From Allolucifera butyrica (lineage in GTDB: Bacteria > Bacillota > Negativicutes > Sporomusales > UPPP01), in contig NZ_UPPP01000057.1 in NCBI RefSeq assembly GCF_900476375.1, positions 48,397-112,396 of the forward strand: 64,000 nt of DNA. The letters run 5' to 3'. The position numbers were made by a program, and so were the translations under genes. Shown here in pieces: positions 50,246 to 60,121 of this stretch (its first letter is position 1; each line of letters begins with the position of its first letter). The notes below the pieces were generated by a model that searched no databases, had not been told where the DNA came from, and saw only the letters and a program-made list of their open reading frames with translations.

Positions 50246-51496
50246 ATGAAGATTTGGGGCAGGGGCAAACGCTATCGTTCCCGGCTACTAGCATATTTTA
50301 TGGCATTTGGTACCGTATTTATCACTATCGCTATGATAGTATATCCCAAAGATGCATTTGACTCTGCCATCCTGGGATTAAATTTGTGGTGGAATGTTGT
50401 CTTTCCTTCTTTATTGCCTTTTTTTATTTTATCCGAAATCTTAATGGGATTCGGCGTTGTGCACTTTATCGGCGTCTTACTGGAACCGCTTATGCGCCCC
50501 CTGTTTAATGTTCCGGGCATTGGAGCTTTTGCCATGTCTATGGGGCTGGCTTCCGGTTATCCCATGGATGCGGTAATTACCTGCAAATTTCGCAAAAACC
50601 AGATGTGTACCGCCGTGGAGGCAGAGCGTCTGCTCTCCTTTACCAATACGGCCGATCCCTTGTTTATGTTTGGCGCAGTAGCCGTCGGCATGTTTGGCAT
50701 GCCGGAATTGGGAGCCACCATTGCCTTAGCCCATTATTTATCCAGCTTTCTTGTCGGTTTTATTTTCCGTTTTCACGGACGCAGCCGCGACAGCCACAAA
50801 CCTTCCCTTGCCGTCTCGCAGGGAAATATTTTGCTACGGGCTTTACGCGCCTTATATAATGCCAGGCAGGAAGACAAACGCTCCACAGGACAGCTATTGG
50901 GAGATTCGGTGCGTAACTCCATGAATACCATTTTACTAATCGGCGGGTTCATCATTCTCTTCTCCGTATTTTTGCGCATTATTTCCGTTGCCGGCTTAAC
51001 CACGCTGCTAACCGGTATGTTCGCCACCTTCCTAAATGCAATTGGCTTTCATAGCAGCTTAGCCTCATCCATGGTTAGCGGTCTTTTTGAGATTGACTTA
51101 GGAACCTTGGCGGCCAGTCAAGCCAATGCCCCCCTTATTGAAAAAGTGACAATGGCCAGCGCGATTATTGCCTGGAGCGGTTTGTCGGTTCACGGTCAGG
51201 TAGCAAGCATCGTCATTGAATCGGGAATTCGTATGGGCCCCTATATGGTTGCCCGCCTGTTACACGCAATTTTGGCCGGTCTTTTGACACTGTTCTTTTT
51301 GGGCCCCGCCCATGTTATGACTAAGAGCTTAAGCGTTCCGGTTATGTTCAATATGAGCGGTACCAATACGCTTACTTTTTGGATTACCCGGATGGAGCAA
51401 ATGGGGCAGCAAGTTCTTTGGCTCATGGGAATATTAATTTTACTATCCGTAGTGTGTCAAATCTTACTGGGGATCATAAGTTATGCAAAAAGATAA
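50246..51496 (+). CDS. ylbJ: Sporulation integral membrane protein YlbJ
   Basis: This 416-residue protein has about eight transmembrane segments with two related halves (GLNLWWNVVFPSLLPFFILS, GLASGYPMDAVITCKF; later LLIGGFIILFSVFLRIISV, GLFEIDLGTLA), a nucleoside-transporter-like gate design. YlbJ is made in sporulating Bacillus and is needed for resistant spores. AGGAGGAGA precedes the ATG. A strong terminator follows the stop. Confidence 0.92.
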   Translation: MKIWGRGKRYRSRLLAYFMAFGTVFITIAMIVYPKDAFDSAILGLNLWWNVVFPSLLPFFILSEILMGFGVVHFIGVLLEPLMRPLFNVPGIGAFAMSMGLASGYPMDAVITCKFRKNQMCTAVEAERLLSFTNTADPLFMFGAVAVGMFGMPELGATIALAHYLSSFLVGFIFRFHGRSRDSHKPSLAVSQGNILLRALRALYNARQEDKRSTGQLLGDSVRNSMNTILLIGGFIILFSVFLRIISVAGLTTLLTGMFATFLNAIGFHSSLASSMVSGLFEIDLGTLAASQANAPLIEKVTMASAIIAWSGLSVHGQVASIVIESGIRMGPYMVARLLHAILAGLLTLFFLGPAHVMTKSLSVPVMFNMSGTNTLTFWITRMEQMGQQVLWLMGILILLSVVCQILLGIISYAKR

Positions 51497-51520
51497 GGAG
51501 CTTAATGCTCCTTATCTTTT
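51488..51520. terminator. Bidirectional terminator
   Basis: AAAAGATAAGGAGC (51488-51501) pairs perfectly with GCTCCTTATCTTTT (51507-51520). It serves ylbJ on the + strand and the convergent coiled-coil gene on the minus strand, overlapping both stop codons. Confidence 0.92.
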
Positions 51521-51975
51521 TACTCATTTTTCTTCGCTTGCTCTAAATTGGCATGGCCAAGCCGGACGATCTCCAGCGACTTTTCCAAACTCGACTCCAA
51601 CTGATTAAATACATCACCGGCATAGGCAACGGCATCACTTTGTAAATCTTTAGCCATTTTACGGGCCTGGACTACAATCTCATTGGCTTGCTCCTGCGCT
51701 TGCTGGGTTATAATGTTCTCATCCGTTAACTTGGCAATATAACCTTTGGCCTGATCAATAATATTTTGGGCCTGATTCTGCGCATCCTCCAAAATACGCT
51801 GTCTTTCCTTCACTATGCGGTTGGCCTCCATAATTTCATTGGGCAAAGCTTCCCGCAAGTCATCCAGCAAACGGGCCCAATCGTCTTCCTCCACAATTCT
51901 TTTATTGGTTAAAGGAAGACGCGCCGCATCCAGCAAAGCATTTTCCATTTCGTCTAATATCTCTTCAATTGTCAT
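51520..51975 (-). CDS. Coiled-coil protein (DivIVA/AtpF-like)
   Basis: This 151-residue protein has a short acidic start (MTIEEILDEMENALLDAARL) and then an almost continuous helix, about residues 45-145: ANRIVKERQRILEDAQNQAQ, NIIDQAKGYIAKL, QEQANEIVVQARKMAKDLQS. The heptads resemble the stalk of F-type ATPase subunit b and DivIVA proteins. Proteins of this kind lie beside coaD in Clostridia and Negativicutes; the role is unknown. Confidence 0.75.
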   Translation of the reverse strand: MTIEEILDEMENALLDAARLPLTNKRIVEEDDWARLLDDLREALPNEIMEANRIVKERQRILEDAQNQAQNIIDQAKGYIAKLTDENIITQQAQEQANEIVVQARKMAKDLQSDAVAYAGDVFNQLESSLEKSLEIVRLGHANLEQAKKNE

Positions 51976-52005
51976 ACTGTACCTCTCCCGCTTTCTAAAA
52001 TTGCC

Positions 52006-52488
52006 TCAAATCCCCGCTAACCGCTGCACGATCTTGTCTTCGGCACTGACAGGAACCAAGCCGGTAATGGAGCCGCCGAACATAGCCAGTTCTTTGATTC
52101 CGCTCGAGCTGATACAGGAATATTCACTACTGGTCATAATAAAGACTGTCTCCATAACCGGGTCTACTTTTTTAATAAGCAGCGCCCGCTGAAACTCATA
52201 TTCAAAATCACTCAGCGCTCTTAGCCCCCGGATAATAATATTCGTATCTTGCTGCCGGACATAGTCCGTTAATAATCCGGAGAATCCATCCACTTTAATG
52301 TTCGGAATATGAGCGGTAGCCGCTTCCAGCATGGCAACGCGTTCTTCCATGGAAAAAGACGGCTTTTTATTCGGATTTTGAAAGACAGCAACAATTAACA
52401 AATCAAACATTTTACTGGCCCGTTCGAAAATATCAAGATGGCCGTTGGTAACAGGATCAAAACTTCCTGGACAGACAGCAATTCGCAC
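52006..52488 (-). CDS. coaD: Phosphopantetheine adenylyltransferase
   Basis: This 160-residue enzyme begins with RIAVCPGSFDPVTNGHLDIF (the T/HxGH motif), then NPNKKPSFSMEERVAML, IIRGLRALSDFEYEFQRAL and YSCISSSGIKELAMFGG. It makes dephospho-CoA, the second last step of coenzyme A synthesis. The GTG start follows GGAGGG, two bases behind the rsmD stop, so both are translated together. Confidence 0.98.
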   Translation of the reverse strand: MRIAVCPGSFDPVTNGHLDIFERASKMFDLLIVAVFQNPNKKPSFSMEERVAMLEAATAHIPNIKVDGFSGLLTDYVRQQDTNIIIRGLRALSDFEYEFQRALLIKKVDPVMETVFIMTSSEYSCISSSGIKELAMFGGSITGLVPVSAEDKIVQRLAGI

Positions 52489-52490
52489 AG

Positions 52491-53057
52491 TTAACCCTCC
52501 AGCGCGCTTTTGTATAACAAAAAACTAACTAATGTTTCGCCATATTTTTCCGTCCGCAAAATTTGAAAAGACGGTAACTCGGAGTTTATCATTTCATGCC
52601 TTGAATGTTCAATGATCAGCATGGCTTCCGGATTCAATATCGTATAAAATGCCACTTTTTCGAGCACTGCCGTTATCAGACCCTGGTTATAGGGCGGGTC
52701 ACAAAAAATCAAATCAAAGCTCCGCCCCGTTTGACTCAATTTATCAATTGCCTTAAATACATCATTTTTGTAAATTTCGGTCCGGTCAGCTAACTTCGTG
52801 CGTCTCGCATTCTCTTTAATCAAAGCCACACTCTGCAAGCTTTGGTCGATAAATACGGCTTTTTCCGCTCCCCGGCTGAGCGCTTCCAGACCCAAATTAC
52901 CCGTTCCGGCAAACAAATCCAAAACCGAGGCATCAATAATACGACTTCCGAGAATACTGAACAGAGACTCCTTTACTCTGTCGGCAGTAGGACGGGTTGC
53001 ATTACCGGCAGGTCCCTTTAAAATAACACCTTTGGCAGTTCCAGTTATAATTCTCAT
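52491..53057 (-). CDS. rsmD: 16S rRNA (guanine966-N2)-methyltransferase RsmD
   Basis: This 188-residue enzyme has MRIITGTAKGVILKGPAGNA, TRPTADRVKESLFSILGSRI, the SAM motif VLDLFAGTGNLGLEALSRGA and the catalytic FCDPPYNQG (DPPY). It methylates G966 of 16S rRNA in the small subunit. It is coupled to coaD, the usual order. Confidence 0.95.
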   Translation of the reverse strand: MRIITGTAKGVILKGPAGNATRPTADRVKESLFSILGSRIIDASVLDLFAGTGNLGLEALSRGAEKAVFIDQSLQSVALIKENARRTKLADRTEIYKNDVFKAIDKLSQTGRSFDLIFCDPPYNQGLITAVLEKVAFYTILNPEAMLIIEHSRHEMINSELPSFQILRTEKYGETLVSFLLYKSALEG

Positions 53058-53174
53058 ACAAGCCTCACAATTCCATTCTATATTTTAACACATTTTCACT
53101 AAAGTAAATAGTAATCGACAGAATCCTCCTTAATTTTTAGCAAATTTCTCGCAAATTGTTATCGAGGTGCCATA

Positions 53175-54857
53175 ATGCTGAAAAAAATTATCGTCTTTAT
53201 TTTTTTATTTCTCGCCGGCTTGACGATTATTTTTCCCTTTGGCAAACACACCGGCAGGCATACCGGCATAACCCAGTCCGTCTCCCCGGCTCAGAGCACC
53301 AAACCTATGAGAATTCTGCTAATGCCCCTTGACAGCAGACCTGCCTGTACTCAATTCGTTCAGCAGCTTGCCGGCTTGGCGCAGGCAACCATTATTATGC
53401 CTCCCGCCGAACTCATGGATTCCTATACACGACCGGCTAACCGTCCGGCTTTGCGGGAATGGCTTTCCCGCAATTGCCCCAAGGCTGACGCCGCCATCGT
53501 TTCGACGGACATGCTCATTCACGGAGGACTGTTGGCGTCTCGCCTGCCGGTTGGTACGGAAGCTGACCGGCAGGCGGCAATAAATACTCTGGCCGCGATC
53601 CATCAAGACAATCCCCGGCTCCCGGTCTATGCTTTTACGATCATCCCCCGGCTCATTATTGCCGATAACCGCAGCAATGGCTTGTACCGTGATAAAATGC
53701 TGCGTTACTCCATTTTAAAAGACGAAATCGCCTGTTTTGAAAATCCTTTGGATATCGCCGAATTCAGCAATTTAGAAAAACAACTGCCGTCCCGCCTGTT
53801 GAACCGCTATCTGACAATGTACCAACAAAATACGCTGACTAATTTACGCTTGGCCAATATGCTGAAAAACCAGCTTCTTGCCGGTTTAGTCGTAGGACAA
53901 GACGACAGTCAGCCCTTTGGCATTCCCAATATTAACCGGGAAATCATCCAGCACTATCTGGACCAAAGACCACAGTTGGCAAATTCCCTATTCATCACCC
54001 GCGGTACCGACGAAGTGGCAGTCACCCTGCTTGGCTATAGTCTAATGAAAAATTACCGGCAGCGGCCGCGAATTAAAGTAATTTACTCCCAGCCAACAGC
54101 GCCGCAACAAATTATGCCTTACATGCCGTGCTCGGTAGCTCGCTGTGTAGAGGAAAAGATCGCTTTAATCCGGGGCATACAAGTGGAAAATCCTGCGGAA
54201 GCCGATTTTATCCTCTATGTTCATATAGGAACTCCAACGACTAACCACCGGGATTTACTAACCGCTGCGCAGGAAGTCCAATCCCTCTTACAACACGGTT
54301 ATAAGGTAGCCCTTGTTGATTTGGGAGAAACCTTTCAGGCATCGGAAACGCTATTACCCTATTTACTGTCGGTGCACGCCGATATTGCCCGGTTAATCGC
54401 CTATGCCGGCTGGAATACCGCCAGTAATTCCATTGGAACCGCGCTGACACAAGCCGCTATTTTTTCCCTGGCATTAAAAAGAAGTCCTGATTCAGCCGCA
54501 ACATTATTATTATATAAAAAAAACCTGGAATTTTTAAGTAACCGTATTTTAGAAGACTGGTACTATCAAAAAAATACCGAGCCCCGCATTAACAAAAAGC
54601 TGCGGGAACTCGGCATTGACCCCAATCATCTTGACGAACATTACGAACCAGTACAGGCACAAATTCAGTCTGAGATGGCGGCAAATGCGCAAACCCTGTT
54701 TCAAACCGCTTTTTATCAGCGGCCTTTTCCCATACAGACCACCGCCGGCGAAAAAAAAGTAGTTATAACATCCCTGACCCTTAAAACAGAGCTGCCTTGG
54801 CCACGAACATTTGAACTTCGCCTGGAACCCCGGCTCTCACTCTCTGAATGCCGGTAA
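53175..54857 (+). CDS. Secreted or membrane-anchored DUF4127 protein
   Basis: This 560-residue protein has an N-terminal hydrophobic segment (IIVFIFLFLAGLTIIFPFG) that may be a signal peptide or anchor. The rest fits DUF4127: MRILLMPLDSRPACTQFVQQ, DAAIVSTDMLIHGGLLASRL, LVVGQDDSQPFGIPNINREI, RGTDEVAVTLLGYSL, LVDLGETFQ and GWNTASNSIGTALTQ. The family has no proven function; its motifs look like a hydrolase of the cell surface. It stands alone on the + strand before the tRNA gene. Confidence 0.85.
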   Translation: MLKKIIVFIFLFLAGLTIIFPFGKHTGRHTGITQSVSPAQSTKPMRILLMPLDSRPACTQFVQQLAGLAQATIIMPPAELMDSYTRPANRPALREWLSRNCPKADAAIVSTDMLIHGGLLASRLPVGTEADRQAAINTLAAIHQDNPRLPVYAFTIIPRLIIADNRSNGLYRDKMLRYSILKDEIACFENPLDIAEFSNLEKQLPSRLLNRYLTMYQQNTLTNLRLANMLKNQLLAGLVVGQDDSQPFGIPNINREIIQHYLDQRPQLANSLFITRGTDEVAVTLLGYSLMKNYRQRPRIKVIYSQPTAPQQIMPYMPCSVARCVEEKIALIRGIQVENPAEADFILYVHIGTPTTNHRDLLTAAQEVQSLLQHGYKVALVDLGETFQASETLLPYLLSVHADIARLIAYAGWNTASNSIGTALTQAAIFSLALKRSPDSAATLLLYKKNLEFLSNRILEDWYYQKNTEPRINKKLRELGIDPNHLDEHYEPVQAQIQSEMAANAQTLFQTAFYQRPFPIQTTAGEKKVVITSLTLKTELPWPRTFELRLEPRLSLSECR

Positions 54858-54909
54858 ATTTTATAAATTTCTCAGATTAGATAAAAATAAAAAAAACAGC
54901 AGAGATAGG

Positions 54910-54938
54910 TTGACAGAAAGAAGTATCCTGTGTATAAT
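54910..54938 (+). promoter_or_regulatory. Consensus promoter of tRNA-Pro
   Basis: TTGACA (54910-54915) and TATAAT (54933-54938) match the consensus fully with a 17-base spacer, 18 bases before the tRNA. This is as strong a housekeeping promoter as a sequence can show. Confidence 0.95.
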
Positions 54939-54956
54939 TAATAACTGTGATGTCAA

Positions 54957-55033
54957 CGGGGCGTAGCGCAGTTTGGTAGCGCGCTTGGTTCGGGACTAAG
55001 AGGCCGCAGGTTCGAATCCTGTCGCCCCGACCA
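54957..55033 (+). tRNA. tRNA-Pro (anticodon CGG)
   Basis: This 77-base tRNA folds normally: acceptor CGGGGCG with CGCCCCG, D arm GCGC-AGTTTGGTA-GCGC, anticodon arm CTTGG-TTCGGGA-CTAAG with anticodon CGG reading CCG, and T arm around GGTTCGAATCC. The 3' CCA is encoded. It has its own promoter and terminator. Confidence 0.97.
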
Positions 55034-55054
55034 TTGTTTATAATGTTGAACGTA

Positions 55055-55094
55055 AAAAAAGCAGCAATCCGGATAAGCGGATTGCTGCTTTTTT
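55055..55094. terminator. Bidirectional terminator of tRNA-Pro and the EF-G paralogue
   Basis: GCAGCAATCCG (55061-55071) pairs with CGGATTGCTGC (55078-55088), flanked by runs of A and T, so it works on both strands. Confidence 0.93.
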
Positions 55095-55098
55095 CTTC

Positions 55099-57180
55099 TT
55101 ATTCTTCTGTCTTTTCCTTTTTATAACTGGCAATGATGTTTTCGGCAATCCGTTGCGGCACATCTTCATAGTGATCAAACGTCATATCAAAACGGCCCCG
55201 GCCTTGAGTCATAGACCGTAAATCAATGGAATACCGCAATACTTCGGTCAAGGGAACCTGCGCCCTAACAACACCCAATCCTTTACCGACCGGTTCCATC
55301 CCTAAGATACGTCCGCGTCTGCTGTTAAAATCGCCGATAATATCGCCCATATAAGATTCCGGCACGGTTACTTCTACGGAATAAACAGGCTCCAGCAAAA
55401 CCGGTTTCGCCTGCAACGCTCCCTTTTTAAAAGCCGAAGAAGCGGCAATCTTAAAAGCCATTTCCGAAGAATCCACATCATGATAGGACCCGTCAAACAA
55501 ATTCACCTTAATGTCCGTTACCGGATAGCCCGCCAGTACACCATTGGACAATGCATCCCGGATTCCTTTCTCAACGGCGGGGAAATACTGCCGGGGCACT
55601 GCGCCGCCGAAGATACTTTCACTAAATTCAAAGCCGCCTCCCGGAGCCACGGGATCCATTTGCAGCCAGACATGTCCGTATTGTCCGTGTCCGCCGCTTT
55701 GCTTTTTGTGTTTATATTCCACCTTCACACTGGAGCGGATCGTTTCACGATACGGGATTTTAGGCTCACTTAACTTTACGTCAATCCCAAATTTCCGCTT
55801 CATTCTCTCTACGATTACGTCCAGATGCAAATCACTAAGACCTTTTACCAAGAGCTGATGGGTCTCATTGTTTTTTTCGAGCTGGAAGGTTGCATCCTCA
55901 TCTACCATACGGTGAAGACTATTGCCAAGTTTATCTTCGTCTCCTTTATTTTTCGCCTCAATACTCATAATAAACATAGGTTTGGGATAGCTGACGGGAT
56001 CAAATAAAATCGGGTTGTCTTTATCGCACAGCGTATCGCCCGTAGCAGCCTCTTGTAATTTCGCCACTACAACAATATCGCCGGCATTAGCAACGTTAAC
56101 CGGGTCCTGCTGCTTACCGCGCAATGTAAAAATGCTGCCGATTCTCTCCGTTTTTTCTTTGGTCGCATTATATAAGCTGCTATCCGGCTTAATGGCGCCG
56201 GAAAAAATTCTAATAAAGCTCAACCGGCCTACAAACGGGTCCGCCGTGGTTTTAAAAACCAGCGCTGAAAAAGGGTCTGAAATGTTGCGTTCTATCGTTT
56301 CCCTGGTTGCAGGATGCCCCCCGGAGGCAATTTTTTTCTCCGGCGAAGGAAGATACATCGCAACGGCATCCATTAATTGCCGGACTCCAATATTTTTGTA
56401 AGCCGATCCACATAACACCGGACAAAACGAGCCTTGAGAAATTCCTTTTACAAGACCCCGTTTTATTTCTTCATCTGTCAGTTCTTCTCCATCCAAATAT
56501 TTAGTCAATAATTCGTCGTCTGTTTCCGCGGCCGCTTCAATCAGAGCCAGTCTTGCTTCTTGTGCCTGCGTTACCAGGTCGGAGGGGATTTCTGCTTCAG
56601 AGTATTGTATTCCCTGACTATTGGCAGGGATGTACGCTTTCATTGTAACTAAATCAACAACGCCTTTAAACGTATCTACAGCACCAATTGGCAATTGAAG
56701 CGGCACAATGGTCCCGCCCAATTTCTCTTTCATACTATGGAGAACTCCCTGAAAATCAGCGTTTTCACGGTCCATTTTATTTATAAACGCTATGCGGGGC
56801 AGACCCAAATCAGCGGCATAACCCCAGACTTTTTCCGTCTCTACTTCCACTCCGGCCGCAGCACATAATACAACGACCACACTTTCCACAGCCCGCAATA
56901 CTCCTTTTACCTCGGCAACAAAATCGGCATAGCCGGGAGTATCAATAAAATTCATTTTATTTTCATGCCATTCACACGGGGCCAACGCGGCACTAATCGT
57001 GACTTTTCTTTTCATTTCTTCCGGTTCAAAATCGGTAATTGCCGAGCCGTCGTCTACCCGGCCCAGCCGGTTGGTTGCTCCGGCATTGAATAAGAAAGCC
57101 TCGCTCAACGATGTCTTCCCGGCTCCGCCGTGAGCAACGATCCCTACATTTCTTATCCTGTCACTTTTGTACTCTTTCAA
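55099..57180 (-). CDS. Elongation factor G-like protein (EF-G paralogue)
   Basis: This is 693 residues from a TTG 7 bases behind GAGGAGGG. All EF-G domains are present: GTPase ([45 protein letters not shown]), domain II, then [17 protein letters not shown] and the domain IV-V end [13 protein letters not shown]. The G1 motif AHGGAGKT differs from the AHIDAGKT of true EF-G, which marks the EF-G-like (FusA2-type) branch. Its role may be in recycling, stress or an unusual elongation step. The main fusA is not in the window. Confidence 0.9.
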   Translation of the reverse strand: MKEYKSDRIRNVGIVAHGGAGKTSLSEAFLFNAGATNRLGRVDDGSAITDFEPEEMKRKVTISAALAPCEWHENKMNFIDTPGYADFVAEVKGVLRAVESVVVVLCAAAGVEVETEKVWGYAADLGLPRIAFINKMDRENADFQGVLHSMKEKLGGTIVPLQLPIGAVDTFKGVVDLVTMKAYIPANSQGIQYSEAEIPSDLVTQAQEARLALIEAAAETDDELLTKYLDGEELTDEEIKRGLVKGISQGSFCPVLCGSAYKNIGVRQLMDAVAMYLPSPEKKIASGGHPATRETIERNISDPFSALVFKTTADPFVGRLSFIRIFSGAIKPDSSLYNATKEKTERIGSIFTLRGKQQDPVNVANAGDIVVVAKLQEAATGDTLCDKDNPILFDPVSYPKPMFIMSIEAKNKGDEDKLGNSLHRMVDEDATFQLEKNNETHQLLVKGLSDLHLDVIVERMKRKFGIDVKLSEPKIPYRETIRSSVKVEYKHKKQSGGHGQYGHVWLQMDPVAPGGGFEFSESIFGGAVPRQYFPAVEKGIRDALSNGVLAGYPVTDIKVNLFDGSYHDVDSSEMAFKIAASSAFKKGALQAKPVLLEPVYSVEVTVPESYMGDIIGDFNSRRGRILGMEPVGKGLGVVRAQVPLTEVLRYSIDLRSMTQGRGRFDMTFDHYEDVPQRIAENIIASYKKEKTEE

Positions 57181-57369
57181 AATCTGTCCCTCCTCTGGCA
57201 AATTTCCTGTCCACACAAATCCTGCATAGTGTGAAAATTTAATTTTTACAATTCTCTGTCAACTGTAAATTTTCCTGCTTTTCAGGCGATTTGTGGTTAA
57301 TTTATTGATTATTATATGGGTATATATCCCTTTTATACCAGCTATAGCTAAGAAAAACCGCTGACGCGT

Positions 57370-57423
57370 TTTTCGGCTCTTGGCGCAGGGCTCGGGGCGC
57401 AGGGAAACTATCTGGGAATCATT
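57370..57423. repeat. GC-rich intergenic repeat, copy 1
   Basis: TTTCGGCTCTTGGCGCAGGG and GGCGCAGGGAAAC to CTGGGAATCAT closely match the unit at 60575-60627. The 350-base gap 57181-57530 otherwise holds the terminator at 57477-57504 and no gene that I can support. Its GGCGCAGGG core is repeated within the unit. Confidence 0.7.
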
Positions 57424-57476
57424 TTGGGCGAATAATCCAGGCAGAAGGATCGTCTTGTCATAAGCGGAGGTTAATA

Positions 57477-57504
57477 AAAGGACTGCCTCCGCAGAGGCAG
57501 CCTT
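57477..57504. terminator. Terminator-like hairpin
   Basis: CTGCCTC (57483-57489) pairs with GAGGCAG (57494-57500), extended by AAAGG and CCTTTT. It stands between the EF-G paralogue promoter region and the FmdB-type gene, and may end the latter's transcript on the minus strand. Confidence 0.7.
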
Positions 57505-57681
57505 TTAGAACCGTATTTTATTTTCTATCATCACCGGCAAAAGACGCGTACAATTCTACGCAGCGGTTTCGGGACAACCATACTATAGATTCTTATTTTC
57601 ACCGCTCTCGCCCCCTTGCTACTTAACACTATGTAATGCTCGTTATAGTATATGTGGCACCCCATAAGAGCGTGTCGTTTT

Positions 57682-57879
57682 TTACTTGCAACTGCCGCAA
57701 TTTTTCCCCGAACAGGACCCGCAGCCCGAACTGGACCCGGCACCATTAAAACGGGAAATCATTTTCTCCAAATTATCCGCTTTACAGTTAGGGCAGGTAA
57801 CCGCTCCCCGCCAGTTTACCGGACACAATTGTTCAAACGATTCACCGCAGTTTTTACACGTAAACTCATAAATCGGCAT
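57682..57879 (-). CDS. FmdB-type zinc ribbon protein
   Basis: This 65-residue protein begins MPIYEFTCKNCGESFEQLCP, with a second pair CPNCKADNLEKMISRF, the FmdB/CxxC regulatory domain, then a Gly/Ser/Cys-rich tail (SSSGCGSCSGKNCGSCK). The ATG at 57879 is behind AGAGGATG. Its function is not known; the Cys-rich tail may bind metal. It is four bases behind the adenosyltransferase gene. Confidence 0.9.
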   Translation of the reverse strand: MPIYEFTCKNCGESFEQLCPVNWRGAVTCPNCKADNLEKMISRFNGAGSSSGCGSCSGKNCGSCK

Positions 57880-57883
57880 AATT

Positions 57884-58393
57884 TCATCCTCTTTCCTGGC
57901 TTTCCATGCGTGATAAGACAAAACACAAGTCCGATAAACGGTTTAAAACAATCCGCACCTGCTCGTTTACCGGTTCCTCATGGGATAATCTAAGAACACA
58001 CCGCTCGGCCCGGCGGGTCACGGTGCGGGCTAAATCAAGCGCCGCCGCTCCCGGCGTATCTCCGGGAACAATAAAATGATTTAACGGCGGCAATTTCGCG
58101 TCAAAATGATCAATCTGTTGCTCCAAAGTAATACTATGTTCGGAATGAACAAAGGACTTTCCGGCATCCTGACTGGCAATTTCCGCCATAAGCAACATTA
58201 ATAGCTTTTGCAAATTGTGAATCGTTTGACGTACTTCCGTGTCGGTGCATAGCGCTCTGGCCATGCCTAAAGCGGAATTTACCTCATCAACCGTTCCATA
58301 GGCTTCCACCCGCAAACTATCTTTGGACACCCTTTGCCCGGTTAAAAGACCGGTTGTACCGTCATCGCCCGTCTTCGTATATACTTTCACCAT
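57884..58393 (-). CDS. PduO-type cobalamin adenosyltransferase
   Basis: This 169-residue enzyme has VYTKTGDDGTTGLLTGQRVS, RVEAYGTVDEVNSALGMAR, DLARTVTRRAERCVLRL and NRLSDLCFVLSRM, the signatures of the PduO family. It makes adenosylcobalamin from ATP and cob(I)alamin. The gene lies between ndk and an FmdB-type protein, not in a B12 operon. Confidence 0.93.
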   Translation of the reverse strand: MVKVYTKTGDDGTTGLLTGQRVSKDSLRVEAYGTVDEVNSALGMARALCTDTEVRQTIHNLQKLLMLLMAEIASQDAGKSFVHSEHSITLEQQIDHFDAKLPPLNHFIVPGDTPGAAALDLARTVTRRAERCVLRLSHEEPVNEQVRIVLNRLSDLCFVLSRMESQERG

Positions 58394-58394
58394 T

Positions 58395-58811
58395 TCACTT
58401 CAACACCTCATGCTCGCCAAAAAAAAGGCTAATTTCCCGTTTAGCGCTTTGCACACTGTCCGAGCCGTGAATCACATTCCGGCTCATAGCAAGGGCAAAC
58501 TCGCCGCGAATCGTACCGGGGGCCGCTTCAACCGGGTTGGTGGCTCCCATCATGGACCGGACTACTTTAACCGCACTTTCTCCCCTGACAACCATGGCAA
58601 CCAACGGACCCGAAGTAATAAAATCCACTAATCCCGCAAAAAACGGTTTACCGGTGTGTTCCTCATAGTGTTTTTCCGCCTGAGCCCGGGACAAACGCAG
58701 CATTTTAAGTCCGGCAATTTGCAACCCGCGCCGTTCAAACCGGGCGATAATCTCCCCGGTCAGGCCGCGGGCAACCCCGTCGGGCTTAACTAAAACCAAA
58801 GTTTCCTCCAT
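58395..58811 (-). CDS. ndk: Nucleoside diphosphate kinase
   Basis: This 138-residue enzyme has [20 protein letters not shown], the ATP site and the catalytic His in [19 protein letters not shown]. It exchanges phosphate between nucleoside di- and triphosphates. ATG 58811 lies at good spacing from GGGGAG; the upstream ATG touches that site. It ends one base before the next gene. Confidence 0.96.
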   Translation of the reverse strand: MEETLVLVKPDGVARGLTGEIIARFERRGLQIAGLKMLRLSRAQAEKHYEEHTGKPFFAGLVDFITSGPLVAMVVRGESAVKVVRSMMGATNPVEAAPGTIRGEFALAMSRNVIHGSDSVQSAKREISLFFGEHEVLK

Positions 58812-58855
58812 AAGCATCTCCCCGCAATCATTTAATTTTTATTAGGCACTGAAAA

Positions 58856-59938
58856 TCAGTTTTCCGTCAGCTCTTTATAGACAGACTCGTCTACTTTTTT
58901 CACAACTCCAAGCAGCAACTGCACGGCCGCCTCATAATCGTCACGGTGAATAACACTGTTATGACTATGGATATACCGGGTGGGAATCGACAGTACCAGG
59001 CTGGGCACGCCTTGAGAATGAACATGGATTTTCCCTGCATCCGTACCGCCGCCTTCCATAAAATCCAACTGAAAGGGAATGTGATTTTCCTCGGCAACCC
59101 GGATTACAAAATTACGAAGTTTAGTATGAGGAACCATGCTGGAATCGTATATGGAAATGGCTACGCCCTTGCCCAATTTGCTTGCCGCCTGATCTTCCGT
59201 TATCCCCGGTGTGTCACCGGCAATACAAGTATCCACTGCAAAAGCGATATCCGGATTTACCGTACTCACGCTGGTTTGAGCGCCCCGCAGACCGACTTCT
59301 TCCTGCACCGTTCCTACCCCAAACACCACATTCGGATGGAGCTCATACTGTAATTTTTCCATTACGTCAGCCATAACGGCACAGCCAATCCGGTTGTCCC
59401 ATGCCTTGGACATGAGGTATTTCTCATTCGCCATCACGGCAAACGTGCTGGAGGGAACGATCGGGTCTCCCGGCCGGATGCCAAAACTTTCTTTGGCCTC
59501 TGCCTCGCCGGCAGCGCCTACATCGATAAACATTTCCCTTTTTTGCACTACCTTTTTGCGCTCTTCCGGGGTCAAAATATGGGGCGGTTTACTGCCAATC
59601 ACACCGGGCAGTTCACCGCGGGAAGTGAAAACAGTGACCCTTTGGCCAAGCATAACCTGTTCCCACCAGCCGCCCAGCGTGGCAAACTTCAAAAATCCCT
59701 CTTTGGTAATTGATTTTACCATAAAGCCGATCTCGTCCATATGACTGGCCAGCATAATTTTAGGGCCCGGTTGGGAACCTGCTTTCCGGAAAATAACACT
59801 GCCAATCTTGTCATGGGAAACTTCGGCAATATTCCCCAGCTTAGCCGTCAGCAAGGCTTTCACTTTTCCCTCAAAACCGGACACACCCGGTGCTTCCGAT
59901 ATTTCCTGCAGCCATTGCAAAGTTTTGTCCATAGGCAA
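58856..59938 (-). CDS. M42 family metal-dependent aminopeptidase
   Basis: This 360-residue enzyme has APGVSGFEGKVKALLTAKLG, MLASHMDEIGFMVKSI (first zinc His-Asp), AWDNRIGCAVMADVM (bridging Asp), VGTVQEEVGLRGAQ (catalytic Glu-Glu), FAVDTCIAGDTPG and GGTDAGKIHVHSQGVPSLVL. It belongs to the M42/FrvX group, large multimeric peptidases of the cytosol. TTG 59938 is 5 bases behind AGGAGG; ATG 59932 is an alternative. Confidence 0.93.
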   Translation of the reverse strand: MPMDKTLQWLQEISEAPGVSGFEGKVKALLTAKLGNIAEVSHDKIGSVIFRKAGSQPGPKIMLASHMDEIGFMVKSITKEGFLKFATLGGWWEQVMLGQRVTVFTSRGELPGVIGSKPPHILTPEERKKVVQKREMFIDVGAAGEAEAKESFGIRPGDPIVPSSTFAVMANEKYLMSKAWDNRIGCAVMADVMEKLQYELHPNVVFGVGTVQEEVGLRGAQTSVSTVNPDIAFAVDTCIAGDTPGITEDQAASKLGKGVAISIYDSSMVPHTKLRNFVIRVAEENHIPFQLDFMEGGGTDAGKIHVHSQGVPSLVLSIPTRYIHSHNSVIHRDDYEAAVQLLLGVVKKVDESVYKELTEN

Positions 59939-60031
59939 TATTACCTCCTTTTAATATAGCTTAGTCTGCGGCAAAGAATAATTTACTATCCATTACCATT
60001 ATATGGACAGCTACGGCAACTGTCAAAAAGT

Positions 60032-60069
60032 AAAAAAAATTCCATGACGGCAGGTATGCTGTCATGGAA
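60032..60069 (-). terminator. Terminator of speD
   Basis: TTCCATGACGGC (60040-60051) pairs with GCTGTCATGGAA (60058-60069), with one G-T pair. Eight T follow on the minus strand. Confidence 0.9.
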
Positions 60070-60121
60070 ACTAATGAATCACGTCTTTCCGATTTACAAC
60101 CAGGAGAATAAAAACCCCTCC

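Noticed and set aside
57531..57746. Minus-strand reading frame of 71 codons between the EF-G paralogue and the FmdB-type gene.
   Set aside because: It has no ribosome site, its start overlaps the FmdB-type gene in another frame, and the composition is not protein-like. I left the gap 57531-57681 empty.
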